64,000 nt of DNA from Salipiger pentaromativorans. Its GTDB lineage: Bacteria; Pseudomonadota; Alphaproteobacteria; Rhodobacterales; Rhodobacteraceae. Below the pieces are notes generated by a model. The model did no database searches. It was not told the origin of the DNA and was given only the letters and a program-made list of their open reading frames with translations. This document shows, piece after piece, positions 27,997-39,027 of this stretch (its first letter is position 1; the number at the start of each line of letters is the position of its first letter). Made by a program: the position numbers and the translations under genes. The DNA is taken from positions 306,691-370,690 of the forward strand of contig NZ_JAMDHK010000001.1 in NCBI RefSeq assembly GCF_024721115.1, given 5' to 3'.

Positions 27997-29394
27997 TCAG
28001 TCGCGAAGACGTTGCGGCAGGTTGTTCGCCCAGGCCGAGATCGTCCCCGCCCCCAGACAGACCACCATATCGCCCGGCCGCGCCTGTTCGCGCACCAGCC
28101 GTTCCAGATCGTCCTCGTTCAGAAGCGCGCGGGCGTGGCGATGGCCATGACGGATCAGCCCCGCCACCAGATCGTCGCGCGTGGCGCCCTCGATCGGCGC
28201 TTCGCCCGCCGCATAGACCTCGGCGATCGCCACCACATCCGCCTCGTTGAAGCAGGAGCAGAAATCGTCGAAAAGCGCGTGCAGCCGGCTGTAGCGATGC
28301 GGCTGGTGCACCGCGATGACACGCCCCTCCGAGGCCTGGCGCGCGGCCTTCAGCACCGCGGCGATCTCCACCGGGTGATGGCCATAATCGTCGATGATCG
28401 TCACGCCATTGACCTCGCCCACCCGGGTGAAGCGCCGGTTGACCCCGCCGAAAGCGGCCAGCGCCGCGCGGATCTCGGCGCGCTTCATGCCCAGATGCCG
28501 CGCCACCGCCACCGCCGCCAGCGCGTTCGACACGTTGTGATCGCCCGGCATCGGCAGGGTGCAACCCTCGATCCGGGTATCCTCGCCCTGCAACAGAATG
28601 TCGAAATGCGCCACGCCCTTCTGGTAGGTCAGGTTCACCGCCCGCACATCCGCCTGGGCGTTGAACCCGTAGGTCACCACGCGGCGGTCGCTCACCCGGC
28701 CCACAAGCGCCTGCACCTCGGGGTGATCGGTGCAACAGACCGCCAGCCCGTAGAAGGGGATGTTCGAGACGAACTGATAGAACCCGTCGCGCAGGTTCTC
28801 GATGCTGCCCCAATGCTCCATATGCTCGGGGTCGATATTGGTGACGATGGCAATGGTCGCCGGCAGCCGGTTGAAGGTGCCGTCCGATTCATCGGCCTCC
28901 ACCACCATCCATTCGCCCTGCCCCATGCGCGCGTTCGAGCCATAGGCGTGGATGATCCCGCCATTCACCACCGTGGGATCGAAATTGCCCGCGTCGAGCA
29001 GCGTTGCCACCATGGTCGTCGTGGTGGTCTTGCCATGGGTGCCGGCCACCGCGACATTGGATTTCAGCCGCATCAGCTCGGCCAGCATCTCGGCCCGGCG
29101 CACCACCGGCAGGCCGCGCCGGCGCGCCTCGTCGAGCTCGGGGTTGCCACGCTTGATCGCCGACGAGATCACCACCACCTCGGCATGCTCCAGATTTTCC
29201 GCCGTCTGGCCCTCGAAGATATGCGCCCCGAGCGCCTCCAGCCGGTCGGTGATCTTCGAGCGCTTGAGATCCGAGCCCTGCACCACATAGCCGTGATTGA
29301 GCAGCACCTCGGCGATGCCCGACATGCCGATCCCGCCGATCCCCACGAAATGAATGGGCCCCACATCGCCCGGAAGTTTGGTTGCGGCGTTCAT
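27997..29394 (-). CDS. murC: UDP-N-acetylmuramate--L-alanine ligase
   Basis: A 465-residue Mur ligase that adds L-Ala to UDP-MurNAc. It shows the Rossmann [14 protein letters not shown] near the N-terminus, the ATP P-loop [10 protein letters not shown] (about 113-122), [10 protein letters not shown], and the HQPHRYSR block of the C-terminal domain. The ATG at 29394 ([15 protein letters not shown]) is the usual start and has GAGGGGGG just upstream. An in-frame ATG at 29427 would overlap the murG stop as ATGA and is a real alternative. Confidence 0.96.
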   Translation of the reverse strand: MNAATKLPGDVGPIHFVGIGGIGMSGIAEVLLNHGYVVQGSDLKRSKITDRLEALGAHIFEGQTAENLEHAEVVVISSAIKRGNPELDEARRRGLPVVRRAEMLAELMRLKSNVAVAGTHGKTTTTTMVATLLDAGNFDPTVVNGGIIHAYGSNARMGQGEWMVVEADESDGTFNRLPATIAIVTNIDPEHMEHWGSIENLRDGFYQFVSNIPFYGLAVCCTDHPEVQALVGRVSDRRVVTYGFNAQADVRAVNLTYQKGVAHFDILLQGEDTRIEGCTLPMPGDHNVSNALAAVAVARHLGMKRAEIRAALAAFGGVNRRFTRVGEVNGVTIIDDYGHHPVEIAAVLKAARQASEGRVIAVHQPHRYSRLHALFDDFCSCFNEADVVAIAEVYAAGEAPIEGATRDDLVAGLIRHGHRHARALLNEDDLERLVREQARPGDMVVCLGAGTISAWANNLPQRLRD

Positions 29395-29423
29395 CATGCC
29401 CCCCTCGGCGATGCGTTCGTGTT

Positions 29424-30566
29424 TCATGCCTGCCCGTCCTCTGCTGCCTGATCTTGTTGCTGGCTGTCGATCCCCGCCAGATAGTCCACAAGCGCCGCCA
29501 GATGTTCCGCCGCCTGCGGTTTCGAGACCGCCAGCGCCGCCCGCGCCATCTGCGCGGCACCCTCCGGATTGGTGAGCACCGCCATGAGCGCCTCGGCCAT
29601 GCTCTCGACCGTGAGCCGGCTTTCCGGAATGCGGATCGCGGCGCCCGCGTCCACCAGCGCCTGGGCATTCACCGTCTGATGGTCCCCCGCCGCAACCGCA
29701 TAGGGCACCAGGATCGAGGGACGGCCGATCACCGAAATATCCGCCACCGAGGACGCGCCGGAGCGCGACACCACAAGCTGCGCCTCGGAGGCGCGGGCCG
29801 GGATGTCGGTGAAGAAGGGCTGCACATCGGCGGAGATCCCGTGCTCGGCATAAAACGCCGCGACCCGCGCGCCGTCCTCGTCGCGGGCCTGATGCGAGAC
29901 CCGCAGGTTGCGCAGCAGCTCCATCGGCAGCGAGGCGATGGCGGGCGGCACGATGTCCGACAGGACCCGCGCGCCCTGGCTGCCGCCGATCACCAGCAGC
30001 GCCATCGGGTAGTCGCCCGGCACGATATAGCCCGCGCCGGCCCGGTCGCTGACCGCCATGCGCACCGGGTTGCCGGTATGAATGCCCTCGACCCCCTCGG
30101 GCAGCTCGGTGGGCCAGGTGCCGCAGGCCACCACATCGACCTTGCTGGCAAAGATCTCGTTCACCCGCCCCAGAACGCCGTTCTGTTCGTGGATCATGCG
30201 CGGCAGCTTCATCAGCCAGGCCGCCCCCAGTGCCGGGATCGACGGGTAGCCGCCGAAGCCCACCACCACATCGGGCCGGTCGCGGCGAAACCGCATCATC
30301 GTCGCCAGCACCCCGCCCGCGACGCGGAAGGGCACGCCGAGCTTGGCCAGCAGACCGCCGCGCGCGAAGGTCGCCGAGCTGACCTGCTCGATCTCGATAC
30401 TGTGGGGAAAGCCGCCGGTGTAGCGGGCACCGCGCGCATCCGTCGAGAGCTTGACCCGCCAGCCGCGGCGCAACATGATCTCGGCCAGCGCCTGCGCGGG
30501 GAACATATGCCCGCCGGTCCCGCCTGCCGCGATGACCAGAAGAGGGGGGCGGAACCGCTCTGCCAT
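29424..30566 (-). CDS. murG: UDP-GlcNAc: lipid-I glycosyltransferase MurG
   Basis: A 380-residue GT28 enzyme that makes lipid II at the inner face of the inner membrane. It has the N-terminal glycine motif [25 protein letters not shown] (about 120-131), and the donor-binding GGSQGAR, SRSGASS and [13 protein letters not shown] 30566 has GGGAG nine bases upstream; ATG 30575 (three residues longer) has GGAGGGAG immediately before it and is less well spaced. Confidence 0.95.
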   Translation of the reverse strand: MAERFRPPLLVIAAGGTGGHMFPAQALAEIMLRRGWRVKLSTDARGARYTGGFPHSIEIEQVSSATFARGGLLAKLGVPFRVAGGVLATMMRFRRDRPDVVVGFGGYPSIPALGAAWLMKLPRMIHEQNGVLGRVNEIFASKVDVVACGTWPTELPEGVEGIHTGNPVRMAVSDRAGAGYIVPGDYPMALLVIGGSQGARVLSDIVPPAIASLPMELLRNLRVSHQARDEDGARVAAFYAEHGISADVQPFFTDIPARASEAQLVVSRSGASSVADISVIGRPSILVPYAVAAGDHQTVNAQALVDAGAAIRIPESRLTVESMAEALMAVLTNPEGAAQMARAALAVSKPQAAEHLAALVDYLAGIDSQQQDQAAEDGQA

Positions 30567-30754
30567 CTCAGTCATCTCCCTCCTTCGCCGCCGGCGCGGA
30601 GCACGCAAGGCGCCCCCACGGTCGGACCACAGCCGCATTCCATGGCGGGCCGCCACGGGGCCCGACACAATATCTGGGCTTCCTTAGCGCAGCGCCGCAG
30701 CCGGGTGAAGCCCTGCCCGCCATCGCCGCCGCGCGCGCCGGGCGAAACCCGGCC

Positions 30755-31921
30755 TCAGCGCTGCCGGCCGCGCAGGATTTCGCCGATCTCGCCCTGCGGG
30801 CGCGAACGGGTGAAGGCCAGAAGCATCCCCACGGCGATCCCGCCGGCGATCAGCGACGAGCCGCCATAGCTCACGAAGGGCAATGTCATGCCCTTGGCGG
30901 GCAGCAGCCGCACCGCCACGCCCATATTGATCATCGCCTGAACCCCGAACATCGCGGCAAGCCCGGTGCCCGCCAGACGGATGAAGGGATCGCGCTCGCG
31001 CATCAGCCGCAGCAGCGAGCGCACCACCACGGTGGCGTAGAGCGAGATGATGAGCAGCACCAGGATCAGGCCGTATTCCTCGGCCGCCACGGCGATGATG
31101 AAATCCGTATGGGCATCGGGCAGCGACCATTTCACCTGCCCCTCGCCGACGCCGACCCCGAAGAAGCCGCCTTCCTGGATGGCGTTGGTGGCATAGCCGA
31201 GCTGCGTGGTCGGATCGACATCCGGCGTCAGGAAGCCGTCGATGCGGCGGGCGAAATGCTCGGAATTGTTGTAGGCCACGGTGCCGCCCAGCACCACCAG
31301 CCCCGCCATGCCCACCAGCAGCAGCATCGGCGCGCCGGCGACGAACCACATGACGCCCCAGCCAAAGAGCACCAGGCTCGCCTGGCCGAAATCGGGCTGC
31401 AACGCCAGAATGAGCACGATGGTGACGGTCAGCGCAAAGGACCAGAGCTTGCCCGGCGGGCCGCCGATCTCCTGGCTGGCGGCCATCATCCAGGCCGCGA
31501 CGATCACGAAGGCCGGCTTGAGGAATTCCGACGGCTGGACCGACGCGAAGCCCAGCGAATACCAGCGCACCGCCCCCTTGCCGAAATCGGTGCCGAGAAA
31601 GGGCAGCGCCAGCAGCGCGAGAAAGGCGCCGAGAAAGCCGATCACCGCCAGCCGCCGCACCACCACGGGCGACAGCATGGAAGTCAGCATCATCGCGGTC
31701 AGCGCCAGCCCGCCGAACACCGCCTGCCGCTGCACGTAGTGGAAATGCGCGAACCCGTTGCGCTCGGCCAGCGGCGGCGAGGCGGCCAGCCCCAGCAGGA
31801 TGCCGATGCCGAACAGCATGAGCACGCAGGACAGCGCCCAGCGATCGACCGTCCGCCACCATTTGGGCAGAACGGGTTCGCCCTCGCGCACGGGGACCGT
31901 GCCGTAAACCATTTCCGTCAT
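30755..31921 (-). CDS. ftsW: SEDS-family peptidoglycan glycosyltransferase FtsW
   Basis: A 388-residue polytopic membrane protein of the SEDS family that polymerises septal glycan with FtsI. About ten helices are visible. Family motifs include VQPSEFLKPAFV, ALQPDFGQASL, FFGVGVGEGQVKWSLPDAHT with the catalytic Asp expected nearby, DFIIAVAAEEYG, and the late LPFVSYGGSSL. The ATG at 31921 is taken. 188 bases separate it from murG, with no clear signal in between. Confidence 0.96.
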   Translation of the reverse strand: MTEMVYGTVPVREGEPVLPKWWRTVDRWALSCVLMLFGIGILLGLAASPPLAERNGFAHFHYVQRQAVFGGLALTAMMLTSMLSPVVVRRLAVIGFLGAFLALLALPFLGTDFGKGAVRWYSLGFASVQPSEFLKPAFVIVAAWMMAASQEIGGPPGKLWSFALTVTIVLILALQPDFGQASLVLFGWGVMWFVAGAPMLLLVGMAGLVVLGGTVAYNNSEHFARRIDGFLTPDVDPTTQLGYATNAIQEGGFFGVGVGEGQVKWSLPDAHTDFIIAVAAEEYGLILVLLIISLYATVVVRSLLRLMRERDPFIRLAGTGLAAMFGVQAMINMGVAVRLLPAKGMTLPFVSYGGSSLIAGGIAVGMLLAFTRSRPQGEIGEILRGRQR

Positions 31922-32101
31922 GACATCACCGCTCGTGATGGCCGGTGCCCGGCCGGATTGCCTCTGCTCGCCCGGGTTGACCCGGATCATGCAAGCGAGG
32001 GTAGCAAAGCGGGAGGAGTTTGGGAAGGCTTGGATGACGGGGCGCGTGGCCGGGCCTGCGCCTCTGCCCGCGTTTCTTGCGGGTGGACGGGGCGGGATTT
32101 C

Positions 32102-32128
32102 GAGTATTTGCCGGAAAGATGAAAGGGC
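32102..32128 (+). repeat. Intergenic motif, type A
   Basis: GAGTATTTGCCGGAAAGATG followed by AAAGGGC, between the divergent ftsW and flavoprotein starts. Confidence 0.75.
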
Positions 32129-32170
32129 AGAGGTCTTGCGCGGGGCGGCGTTCCGTGGTCCTGAGCGCCC

Positions 32171-33361
32171 ATGCAGATCGACACGCTGATCCTCGGGGCC
32201 GGAGCCGCCGGCATGATGTGCGCCAGCTTTGCCGGACCCGGCACGCTGGTGGTGGATCACGCACGCGCGCCCGGCGAGAAGATCCGCATCTCGGGCGGCG
32301 GGCGCTGCAATTTCACCAATCTCGGGGTGGAGCCGGGCTGCTACCTGTCGGAGAATCCGCATTTCTGCAAATCGGCGCTGGCGCGCTACACGCAATGGGA
32401 TTTCCTCGATCTGGTGGAGCGCCACGGCATCGCCTGGCACGAAAAGACGCTGGGGCAGCTCTTTTGCGACGGCAAGGCGACGCAGATCACCGCCATGCTG
32501 CTGCGCGAGATGGACGCGGCGGGGGCGGAGCTGTGGCTCTCGACCGAGCTGACCGATCTGCGCCATGACGGCGCGCGCTTTGTCGCGCGGCTGCGGCGCG
32601 AAGGGGCCGAGCGCGAGGTCTCGGCGCGTCATCTGGTGCTGGCGACCGGCGGCAAGTCGATCCCCAAGATGGGCGCGACCGGGCTGGCCTATGACATCGC
32701 CACGCGCTTCGGGCTTGCGCTGGTGCCGCCGCGCCCCGGGCTGGTGCCCTTCACCTTTCCCGAGGGGCGGTTTGCCGGGCTTGCGGGCCTGTCGCTTCCG
32801 GTCCGCGCCGGCAACGCCCGCGCGGGGTTCGACGAGGCGCTGCTCTTCACCCATCGTGGCCTGTCGGGCCCGGCCATCCTGCAATTGTCGAGCTACTGGC
32901 GCGAGGGCGAGCCAATCTCGGTCGATCTTCTGCCCGGCATGGATGCCGAGGCGCATCTGCGCGCCGCCCGGCAGGAGGCGGGGCGCCGGGCGCTCACCAC
33001 CGCGCTGGGGCAGATCCTGCCGCCGAAACTGGTGGCCTATCTGGGCAAACAGATGGATCTGACCAGCAATCTCGCCGATCTCTCCGACCGGCGGATCGCG
33101 GTGCTGGCCGAGGCGCTGCACGGCTGGGAACTGCGCCCGCAGGGCACCGAGGGCTGGCGCACCGCCGAGGTGACGCTGGGCGGGGTCGGCACCGATGCGC
33201 TCTCGTCGCGGACCATGGAGGCCAAGGCGGTGCCGGGCCTGTATGTGATCGGCGAGGCGGCGGATGTGACCGGCTGGCTCGGCGGCTATAATTTCCAGTG
33301 GGCCTGGTCCTCCGGTGCCGCCTGCGGGCGGGCGATCGCCGCCCGGCGCACCGGCGGCTGA
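32171..33361 (+). CDS. NAD(P)/FAD-dependent oxidoreductase (HI0933/BaiN-like flavoprotein)
   Basis: A 396-residue flavoprotein with the dinucleotide-binding LILGAGAAGMMCA at the N-terminus, the family hallmark EKIRISGGGRCNFTN (about 36-50), LATGGKSIPKMGATG (about 160-174) and a C-terminal FAD motif GLYVIGEAADVTGWLGGYN. The family (YhiN, HI0933, BaiN) has few assigned reactions; do not read BaiN activity into it. It sits on the opposite strand inside the dcw cluster, ending 13 bases from the murD stop, so murD-to-ftsW transcription must pass through it in antisense. Confidence 0.93.
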   Translation: MQIDTLILGAGAAGMMCASFAGPGTLVVDHARAPGEKIRISGGGRCNFTNLGVEPGCYLSENPHFCKSALARYTQWDFLDLVERHGIAWHEKTLGQLFCDGKATQITAMLLREMDAAGAELWLSTELTDLRHDGARFVARLRREGAEREVSARHLVLATGGKSIPKMGATGLAYDIATRFGLALVPPRPGLVPFTFPEGRFAGLAGLSLPVRAGNARAGFDEALLFTHRGLSGPAILQLSSYWREGEPISVDLLPGMDAEAHLRAARQEAGRRALTTALGQILPPKLVAYLGKQMDLTSNLADLSDRRIAVLAEALHGWELRPQGTEGWRTAEVTLGGVGTDALSSRTMEAKAVPGLYVIGEAADVTGWLGGYNFQWAWSSGAACGRAIAARRTGG

Positions 33362-33374
33362 GGCCCGCCTTCGC

Positions 33375-34778
33375 TCAGAGCCCCAGCCCGGCGCGCACCT
33401 TGGCCGCGAAATCCTCGCCGCGCTGCTCGAAATTGTCGTATTGATCGAAACTCGCCGCCGCGGGCGCCAGCAGCACCACCTCGCCGGCCTGCGCCTCCGC
33501 CATGGCACGGGCGACGGCGGTGGCCATCTCGGTGCAGATCTCGGCCTCCACCCCCGGCAGCCCCAGCGCGAACCCCGCCGCCTCGCGGCCGATCACATAG
33601 GCTTTCACGACATGCCCGAGCCCCGGCGCCAGCCCCTCGAGCCCGCCCTCCTTCATCAGCCCGCCACAGACCCAGCGGATGCGTGGAAAGGCCTGCAACG
33701 CCTTCAGCGCCGCATCCACATTGGTGGCCTTGGAATCGTTCACATAGGTCACGCCGTCCCGCTCCGCCACGATCTGGCTGCGGTGCGGCAGCCCGGCAAA
33801 GCTGTGAAACGCCGCCTCGATGACGCGCGGCGCCAGCCCCAGCGCCCGGGTCGCCGCATAGGCGGCGCAGGCGTTCTGGTGATTGTGCGCGCCGGGCAGC
33901 CCGCGCACCTCGCGCAGATCGATCGAGGCCACCTGCCGCGCCTTGCGCCATTCGGTGAGAAACCCCTTGCGCGCGAACACGTCCCAGCCCGGCCCCGACA
34001 GCTTGCTGCCCGAGGAAACCCGGATCACCCGGTCGTCCCCCGGCCCTTCCGAAAGCTGATTGGCCAGGTAGCGCCCGGCATCCTCGTCCACGCCGATCAC
34101 GCAGCGGTCCGGCCCGCCCTCGGCAAATAGCCTGCGCTTGGCGGCGAAATAACCGCCGATACCGCCGTGCCGGTCGAGATGATCGGGCGAGAGATTGGTG
34201 AAGACCGCCACATCCGGGGTCAGCGCACGGGCCAGATCGGTCTGGTAGCTCGACAGCTCCAGCACCACGACGCCGCCCTCCCCCGGCGGGTCGATGTCCA
34301 GCACCCCGCGGCCGATATTGCCCGCAAGCTGGCTGTCGCGCCCGGCGCTTTGCAAAATGTGGTGGATCAGCGCCGAAGTGGTCGATTTGCCGTTGCTGCC
34401 GGTCACCGCCACCACCTTGGGCGGCACATCGAACATCTCCCAGTCGCCGCCGCCCAGCGAGCGGAAGAACAGCCCGATGTCATTGTCCACCGGCACCCCC
34501 GCCGCCCAGGCGGCGGCGATCACCGGGTTGGGCGCCGGGAAAAGATGCGGAATCCCCGGCGAAACCACCAGCCAGCTCACCCCCTCGAACCCGCCGGGCC
34601 GCGCCAGATCGCGGATTTCGAAGCCTTCGGCCTCGGCCTTCTCGCGGGCAGCCGGGTTGTCGTCCCAGCACAGCGGCTCCGCCCCGCCTTCGCGCAATGC
34701 CCGCGCCGCCGACAGCCCCGACCGGCCCAGCCCCAGAACCGCCACGCACCGCCCTTCGAACCCGGATACCGCAATCAT
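33375..34778 (-). CDS. murD: UDP-N-acetylmuramoylalanine--D-glutamate ligase
   Basis: A 467-residue Mur ligase that adds D-Glu. It has the N-terminal [15 protein letters not shown], the ATP P-loop [13 protein letters not shown] (about 126-138), [19 protein letters not shown] and the C-terminal [12 protein letters not shown] with WVCGG. The ATG at 34778 begins [15 protein letters not shown]; the open frame beyond it to 35285 is a shadow of mraY. The gene converges on the flavoprotein. Confidence 0.96.
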   Translation of the reverse strand: MIAVSGFEGRCVAVLGLGRSGLSAARALREGGAEPLCWDDNPAAREKAEAEGFEIRDLARPGGFEGVSWLVVSPGIPHLFPAPNPVIAAAWAAGVPVDNDIGLFFRSLGGGDWEMFDVPPKVVAVTGSNGKSTTSALIHHILQSAGRDSQLAGNIGRGVLDIDPPGEGGVVVLELSSYQTDLARALTPDVAVFTNLSPDHLDRHGGIGGYFAAKRRLFAEGGPDRCVIGVDEDAGRYLANQLSEGPGDDRVIRVSSGSKLSGPGWDVFARKGFLTEWRKARQVASIDLREVRGLPGAHNHQNACAAYAATRALGLAPRVIEAAFHSFAGLPHRSQIVAERDGVTYVNDSKATNVDAALKALQAFPRIRWVCGGLMKEGGLEGLAPGLGHVVKAYVIGREAAGFALGLPGVEAEICTEMATAVARAMAEAQAGEVVLLAPAAASFDQYDNFEQRGEDFAAKVRAGLGL

Positions 34779-34852
34779 GCCTGCCCCTCGCACTGCAGAA
34801 ATCCCCCAAGCGCTACCGCATGTGCGGCGCCTTGACCAGAGAGCCCCCTGCG

Positions 34853-34874
34853 CTTCTTCTCTTTGCAAATACGC
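34853..34874 (-). repeat. Intergenic motif, type B
   Basis: Minus-strand GCGTATTTGCAAAGAGAAGA then AG, in the 185-base gap between mraY and murD. Confidence 0.75.
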
Positions 34875-34963
34875 CCCGCGACGCCGGCCCTCCCGCGCCC
34901 AGCCGGCCCCCAAAGGCGCCGCTACCCGCGAAGAGCCCGGCAACGGGCGATGAGCGCCGCCGC

Positions 34964-36046
34964 TCAGCGCAGCTTCAGCGTCGCCAGCCCGATCAGCGCC
35001 AGGATCAGCGAGATGATCCAGAACCGGATCACGATCTGCGGCTCCGCCCAGCCCTTCTTCTCGTAATGATGGTGGATCGGCGCCATCAGGAACACCCGTT
35101 TGCCGGTGCGCTTGAAATACAGCACCTGGATGATCACCGAGAGCGCCTCGACCACGAAGAGCCCGCCGACGATGGCCAGCACGATCTCGTGCTTGGTGGC
35201 CACCGCGATCGCCCCCAGCGCGCCGCCCAGCGCGAGGCTGCCGGTGTCGCCCATGAACACCGCCGCCGGTGGCGCGTTGTACCACAAAAACCCCAGCCCG
35301 CCGCCGATGAGCCCGGCGGTGAAGATCAGGATTTCGCCGGTGCCCGGCACGTAATGCACGTCGAGATACTCGGTGAAATCGGTGCGCCCCACCGCATAGG
35401 CGATGATCCCCAGCGTGCCGCCCGCGATCATCACCGGCATGATCGCCAGCCCGTCGAGCCCGTCGGTCAGGTTCACCGCATTGGCCGCGCCCACGATCAC
35501 GATCATCGCGAAGGGCACGAAGAGAATGCCCAGATCCAGCAGCGCGTTCTTGAAGACCGGAAAGGCCAGCTGCCCCGAAAGCTCTGCCGGATGGAACCAG
35601 GCGGCCCAGGCACCCGCGATGCCCGCGATCAGAAAGCCCAGCAAAAGCCGCACCTTGCCGGACACGCCCGCAGTGGTCTGCTTGGTCACCTTGGCGTAGT
35701 CATCGGCAAATCCGATGGCGGCATAGGACATGGTGACAAACAGCACCATCCACACGAACGGGTTGTCGAGCCGCGCCCAGAGCAGCGTCGAGGTCAGCAG
35801 CGCGCCGACGATCAGCAGCCCGCCCATGGTGGGTGTGCCCGCCTTGACGAAATGCCCCTCGGGGCCGTCGCTGCGGATCGGCTGCCCCTTGCCCTGGCGC
35901 TTGCGCAGAACGTCGATCAGCGGCCGGCCGAAGAGGAATCCGAAGATCAGCGCGGTCAGAAACGCCCCGCCCGCGCGGAAGGTGATGTAGCGGAACAGGT
36001 TGAACAGGTCGCCCCCGTCGCTGAGGTTGGTCAGCCAGTACAGCAT
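34964..36046 (-). CDS. mraY: Phospho-N-acetylmuramoyl-pentapeptide transferase MraY
   Basis: A 360-residue, ten-helix inner-membrane enzyme that moves phospho-MurNAc-pentapeptide to undecaprenyl phosphate, giving lipid I. Signature residues: GTPTMGG (about 72-78), the Asp pair in [17 protein letters not shown] (about 190-199), and the cytoplasmic HHHYEKKGW near the C-terminus. The ATG at 36046 is the normal family start; murF ends 14 bases upstream. Confidence 0.97.
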   Translation of the reverse strand: MLYWLTNLSDGGDLFNLFRYITFRAGGAFLTALIFGFLFGRPLIDVLRKRQGKGQPIRSDGPEGHFVKAGTPTMGGLLIVGALLTSTLLWARLDNPFVWMVLFVTMSYAAIGFADDYAKVTKQTTAGVSGKVRLLLGFLIAGIAGAWAAWFHPAELSGQLAFPVFKNALLDLGILFVPFAMIVIVGAANAVNLTDGLDGLAIMPVMIAGGTLGIIAYAVGRTDFTEYLDVHYVPGTGEILIFTAGLIGGGLGFLWYNAPPAAVFMGDTGSLALGGALGAIAVATKHEIVLAIVGGLFVVEALSVIIQVLYFKRTGKRVFLMAPIHHHYEKKGWAEPQIVIRFWIISLILALIGLATLKLR

Positions 36047-36059
36047 GCTCCGGTCCTTC

Positions 36060-37493
36060 TCACCCGTTACCGCCCGCGGGGGATACGCCCATTTTCCGGA
36101 TCGCGTCAACCACGCGCGCCAGCGCCATCGAGAGCGATCCCTTGACCAGCACCACGTCCCCCGCATCGAGGTCGTGACGCACCCGTTCGGCCATGGCGGC
36201 GCTGGTCTCCGCCCAGTGGCCGCGCTTCTCCAGCGGCAGCGCGGACCAAAGTTCGCGCATCAGCGGACCCACGCAATGCACAAGGTCGATCTTCGCCATC
36301 GAGGGCAGCGCCGCCACCGCCCGGTGCAGCGTATGTTCCTCCGCGCCCAGCTCCTTCATATCGCCCAGATAGGCGATGCGGCGGCCATGGGAGACGCGGC
36401 CCAGCCCGTCGCGCGGATGGGTGCCCGCCAGCACCTCCAGCGAGGCGGCCAGCGAGGCGGGGTTGGCGTTATAGGCGTCGTCGATCAGTTCCAGCGTCAG
36501 ATGCGTTTCGACCGGATCGAGCAGGATCAGCTCGCGCAGCCCCCGCCCGGCAACGGCCTGCCACTGCCCCAGCGCGGTGATCGCCAGCGCCCGGTCGAGC
36601 CCCAGCGCATGGGCCACCGCCAGCACGCTCATGCCGTTGACCGCGAAATGCCGCCCCGGCACCGCGACCTTGTAAAGAATGGGCGTGCGCCAGGCCCGGC
36701 CCTGCGCCACCGTCGTGGCATCGCCCACCGTCACCTCGGTGATCCGGTGATGATTGCCCACCGCCTCGCCGAAGGTAAGGATCTGCGCGCCCTTCGCCTC
36801 GGCCATGGCGATCAGGATCGGGGTCACCTCCAGATCGCCGTTGATCACCGCCACGCCACCGGGCTCCAGCCCCTCGAAGATCGCGCCCTTCTCGCGCGCG
36901 ATGCCTTCGATATTCTCGAAGGCGGCCAGATGCGCGGGCGCGACGATGGTGATCAGCGCCACATGCGGCCGTGCCATGCGGCTCAGCGGTGCGATCTCGC
37001 CGGGATGGTTCATGCCGATCTCGATCACGGCGAAATCCACGTCCCTCGGCATCCGCGCCAGCGTCAGCGGCACCCCCCAGTGGTTGTTGTAGCTCTTCTC
37101 GGCGGCATGCACCGAACCCTGCGCGCCCAGCACGCAGCGCAGCATCTCCTTGGTCGAGGTCTTGCCGACCGAGCCCGTCACCGCCACGACCTGCGCCCGC
37201 GTGCGCGCCCGCGCCGCGATGCCCAGCCGTTCCAGCCCGGCCTGCACATCGTCGACCAGCAGCAGCCGGTCCTCGTCCACGCCCTCGGGGATGCGGCTCA
37301 CCAGCGCGGCGGCGGCGCCCTTCTCCAGCGCCTGCGCCACGAACTCGTGCCCGTCCCGCGCCGCGGTCAGCGCCACGAACAGATCGCCCGGCGCCAGCGT
37401 GCGCGTGTCGATGGAAACGCCCGTGGCCTCCCAATGCCCCGTGGCCTGCCCGCCGGTGGCCGCAGCCGCTTCCCTTGCCGTCCAGAGCGTCAC
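36060..37493 (-). CDS. murF: UDP-MurNAc-tripeptide--D-alanyl-D-alanine ligase
   Basis: A 477-residue Mur ligase adding D-Ala-D-Ala. It has an N-terminal uridine domain ([17 protein letters not shown]), the P-loop [13 protein letters not shown] (about 105-117), [11 protein letters not shown] and [10 protein letters not shown] (about 347-356). The start is GTG at 37493, sharing four bases with the murE stop (GTGA). Product feeds MraY, encoded next. Confidence 0.96.
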   Translation of the reverse strand: MTLWTAREAAAATGGQATGHWEATGVSIDTRTLAPGDLFVALTAARDGHEFVAQALEKGAAAALVSRIPEGVDEDRLLLVDDVQAGLERLGIAARARTRAQVVAVTGSVGKTSTKEMLRCVLGAQGSVHAAEKSYNNHWGVPLTLARMPRDVDFAVIEIGMNHPGEIAPLSRMARPHVALITIVAPAHLAAFENIEGIAREKGAIFEGLEPGGVAVINGDLEVTPILIAMAEAKGAQILTFGEAVGNHHRITEVTVGDATTVAQGRAWRTPILYKVAVPGRHFAVNGMSVLAVAHALGLDRALAITALGQWQAVAGRGLRELILLDPVETHLTLELIDDAYNANPASLAASLEVLAGTHPRDGLGRVSHGRRIAYLGDMKELGAEEHTLHRAVAALPSMAKIDLVHCVGPLMRELWSALPLEKRGHWAETSAAMAERVRHDLDAGDVVLVKGSLSMALARVVDAIRKMGVSPAGGNG

Positions 37494-38971
37494 AGGCCCC
37501 TCCCGTCCAGCGCCGCCACCGCGACGCTCGCCTGTTCCACATCGTCGAAGGGATAGACCGTGTCGCCGACGATCTGCCCGGTCTCATGTCCCTTGCCGCA
37601 GACAAGCAGCGCGTCGCCCGGCCCCAGCAGATCGACGCCGCGCAGGATTGCCTCGGCGCGGTCGCCCACCTCGGTGGCGCCCGGCGCCCCGGCCAGCACC
37701 TGCGCCCGGATCGCCGCCGGATCCTCGGAGCGCGGATTGTCGTCGGTCACGATCACCATATCGGCCTGTTCGGTTGCGGCGCGGCCCATCAGCGGGCGCT
37801 TGCCCGCGTCGCGATCGCCGCCCGCGCCGATGATGGCGATGAGCCGCCCCATCACATGCGGGCGCAGCGCCTTGATCGCGGTCGACACCGCATCGGGCGT
37901 ATGGGCGAAATCCACATAGACCGCCGCGCCGTTCTCGCGGGTTGCCGCGAGTTGCATGCGCCCGCGCACGGTCTCCAGCCGCGGCAGCGCGCGGAACACC
38001 TCCTCGGCCTCGGCGCCGCAGGCAATGACCAGCCCGGCGGCCAGCAGCGCGTTCTGCCCCTGAAACCCGCCGATCAGCGGCAGCCGGAGCTGCTCCACCA
38101 CCCCGTGCCAGCTCAGGCGCAGCTCCTGCCCGGTGGCGTCGAAGCGCTGACCCAAAAGGCGCAGCGCCGCGCCCTCGGCCTCGCCCACGGTCAGCACCTC
38201 CTGACCGCGCGCCTTGGCGATGGCCAGCATGTCGATGCCGCGCGCGTCGTCGATATTGATGACGGCTGTGCCCTCCTCGGGCAGCACGCGGGCGAAAAGC
38301 CCGGCCTTGGCGGCGAAATACTCCTCGAAATCGGCGTGGTAATCGAGGTGATCCTGGCTGAAATTGGTGAACCCCGCCGCCACGAGCTGCACCCCGTCGA
38401 GCCGCCGCTGGTCGAGCCCGTGGCTCGACGCCTCCATCGCCGCGTGGTCGACGCCTTCGGCGGCGGCCTCGGCCAGCGCCCTGTGCAGCGTGATGGGCTC
38501 GGGCGTGGTGTGACGCAGCGGCGCCTGCCAGTCGCCCTCGACCCCGGTGGTGCCGAGATTGACCGCACGATAGCCCAGCTCCTGCCAGAGCCGGCGCACA
38601 AAGGTCGCAACGGAGGTCTTGCCGTTGGTGCCGGTCACCGCCACCATCGTCGCGGGCTGCGCCCCGAAGAACAGCGCGCAAGCATAGGCCAGCGCCTGGC
38701 GCGGATCGGCGGCGATCACCAGCGCCGCCTCGCTCTCCCCCAGCGCCTCGCGGGCGATCTCGGCGCCCTCGGCATCGGTCAGCACCGCCACCGCGCCCTG
38801 CGCCAGCGCGGTCTCGACAAAGCGCGCGCCATGCAGCTTGGTGCCCGGCATCGCCGCGAAAAGATGCCCCGGCATCACCGCCCGGCTGTCCACGGAAATG
38901 CCGCTCACCTTCGCCTCGCGCCCGCCCCGCGCGGTCAGGCCCAGATCCGAGAGGCTTTTCTCCCCGCTCAT
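37490..38971 (-). CDS. murE: UDP-MurNAc-L-Ala-D-Glu--2,6-diaminopimelate ligase
   Basis: A 493-residue Mur ligase. It has SGISVDSRAVMPGHLFAAMP, the P-loop VTGTNGKTSVATF (about 112-124), ASSHGLDQRRLDG, and TDDNPRSEDP; the DNPR motif selects meso-diaminopimelate over lysine, so the cell has the Gram-negative type of stem peptide. The ATG at 38971 starts SGEKSLSDLGL; one type A intergenic motif lies right in front of it. The stop overlaps murF. Confidence 0.97.
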   Translation of the reverse strand: MSGEKSLSDLGLTARGGREAKVSGISVDSRAVMPGHLFAAMPGTKLHGARFVETALAQGAVAVLTDAEGAEIAREALGESEAALVIAADPRQALAYACALFFGAQPATMVAVTGTNGKTSVATFVRRLWQELGYRAVNLGTTGVEGDWQAPLRHTTPEPITLHRALAEAAAEGVDHAAMEASSHGLDQRRLDGVQLVAAGFTNFSQDHLDYHADFEEYFAAKAGLFARVLPEEGTAVINIDDARGIDMLAIAKARGQEVLTVGEAEGAALRLLGQRFDATGQELRLSWHGVVEQLRLPLIGGFQGQNALLAAGLVIACGAEAEEVFRALPRLETVRGRMQLAATRENGAAVYVDFAHTPDAVSTAIKALRPHVMGRLIAIIGAGGDRDAGKRPLMGRAATEQADMVIVTDDNPRSEDPAAIRAQVLAGAPGATEVGDRAEAILRGVDLLGPGDALLVCGKGHETGQIVGDTVYPFDDVEQASVAVAALDGRGL

Positions 38972-38975
38972 GACA

Positions 38976-39001
38976 GCCCTTTCATCTTTCCATAAATACT
39001 C
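38976..39001 (-). repeat. Intergenic motif, type A
   Basis: Minus-strand GAGTATTTATGGAAAGATGA then AAGGGC, ending four bases before the murE start in the 56-base ftsI-murE gap. Its GGAAAG part may also act as the murE ribosome binding region. Confidence 0.75.
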
Positions 39002-39027
39002 AGATCCGCCCCGGGCCAGAGGCGCCG

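Noticed and set aside
32171..33361. Bile-acid enzyme BaiN
   Set aside because: The sequence fits the broad HI0933 flavoprotein family; nothing supports bile-acid chemistry here.
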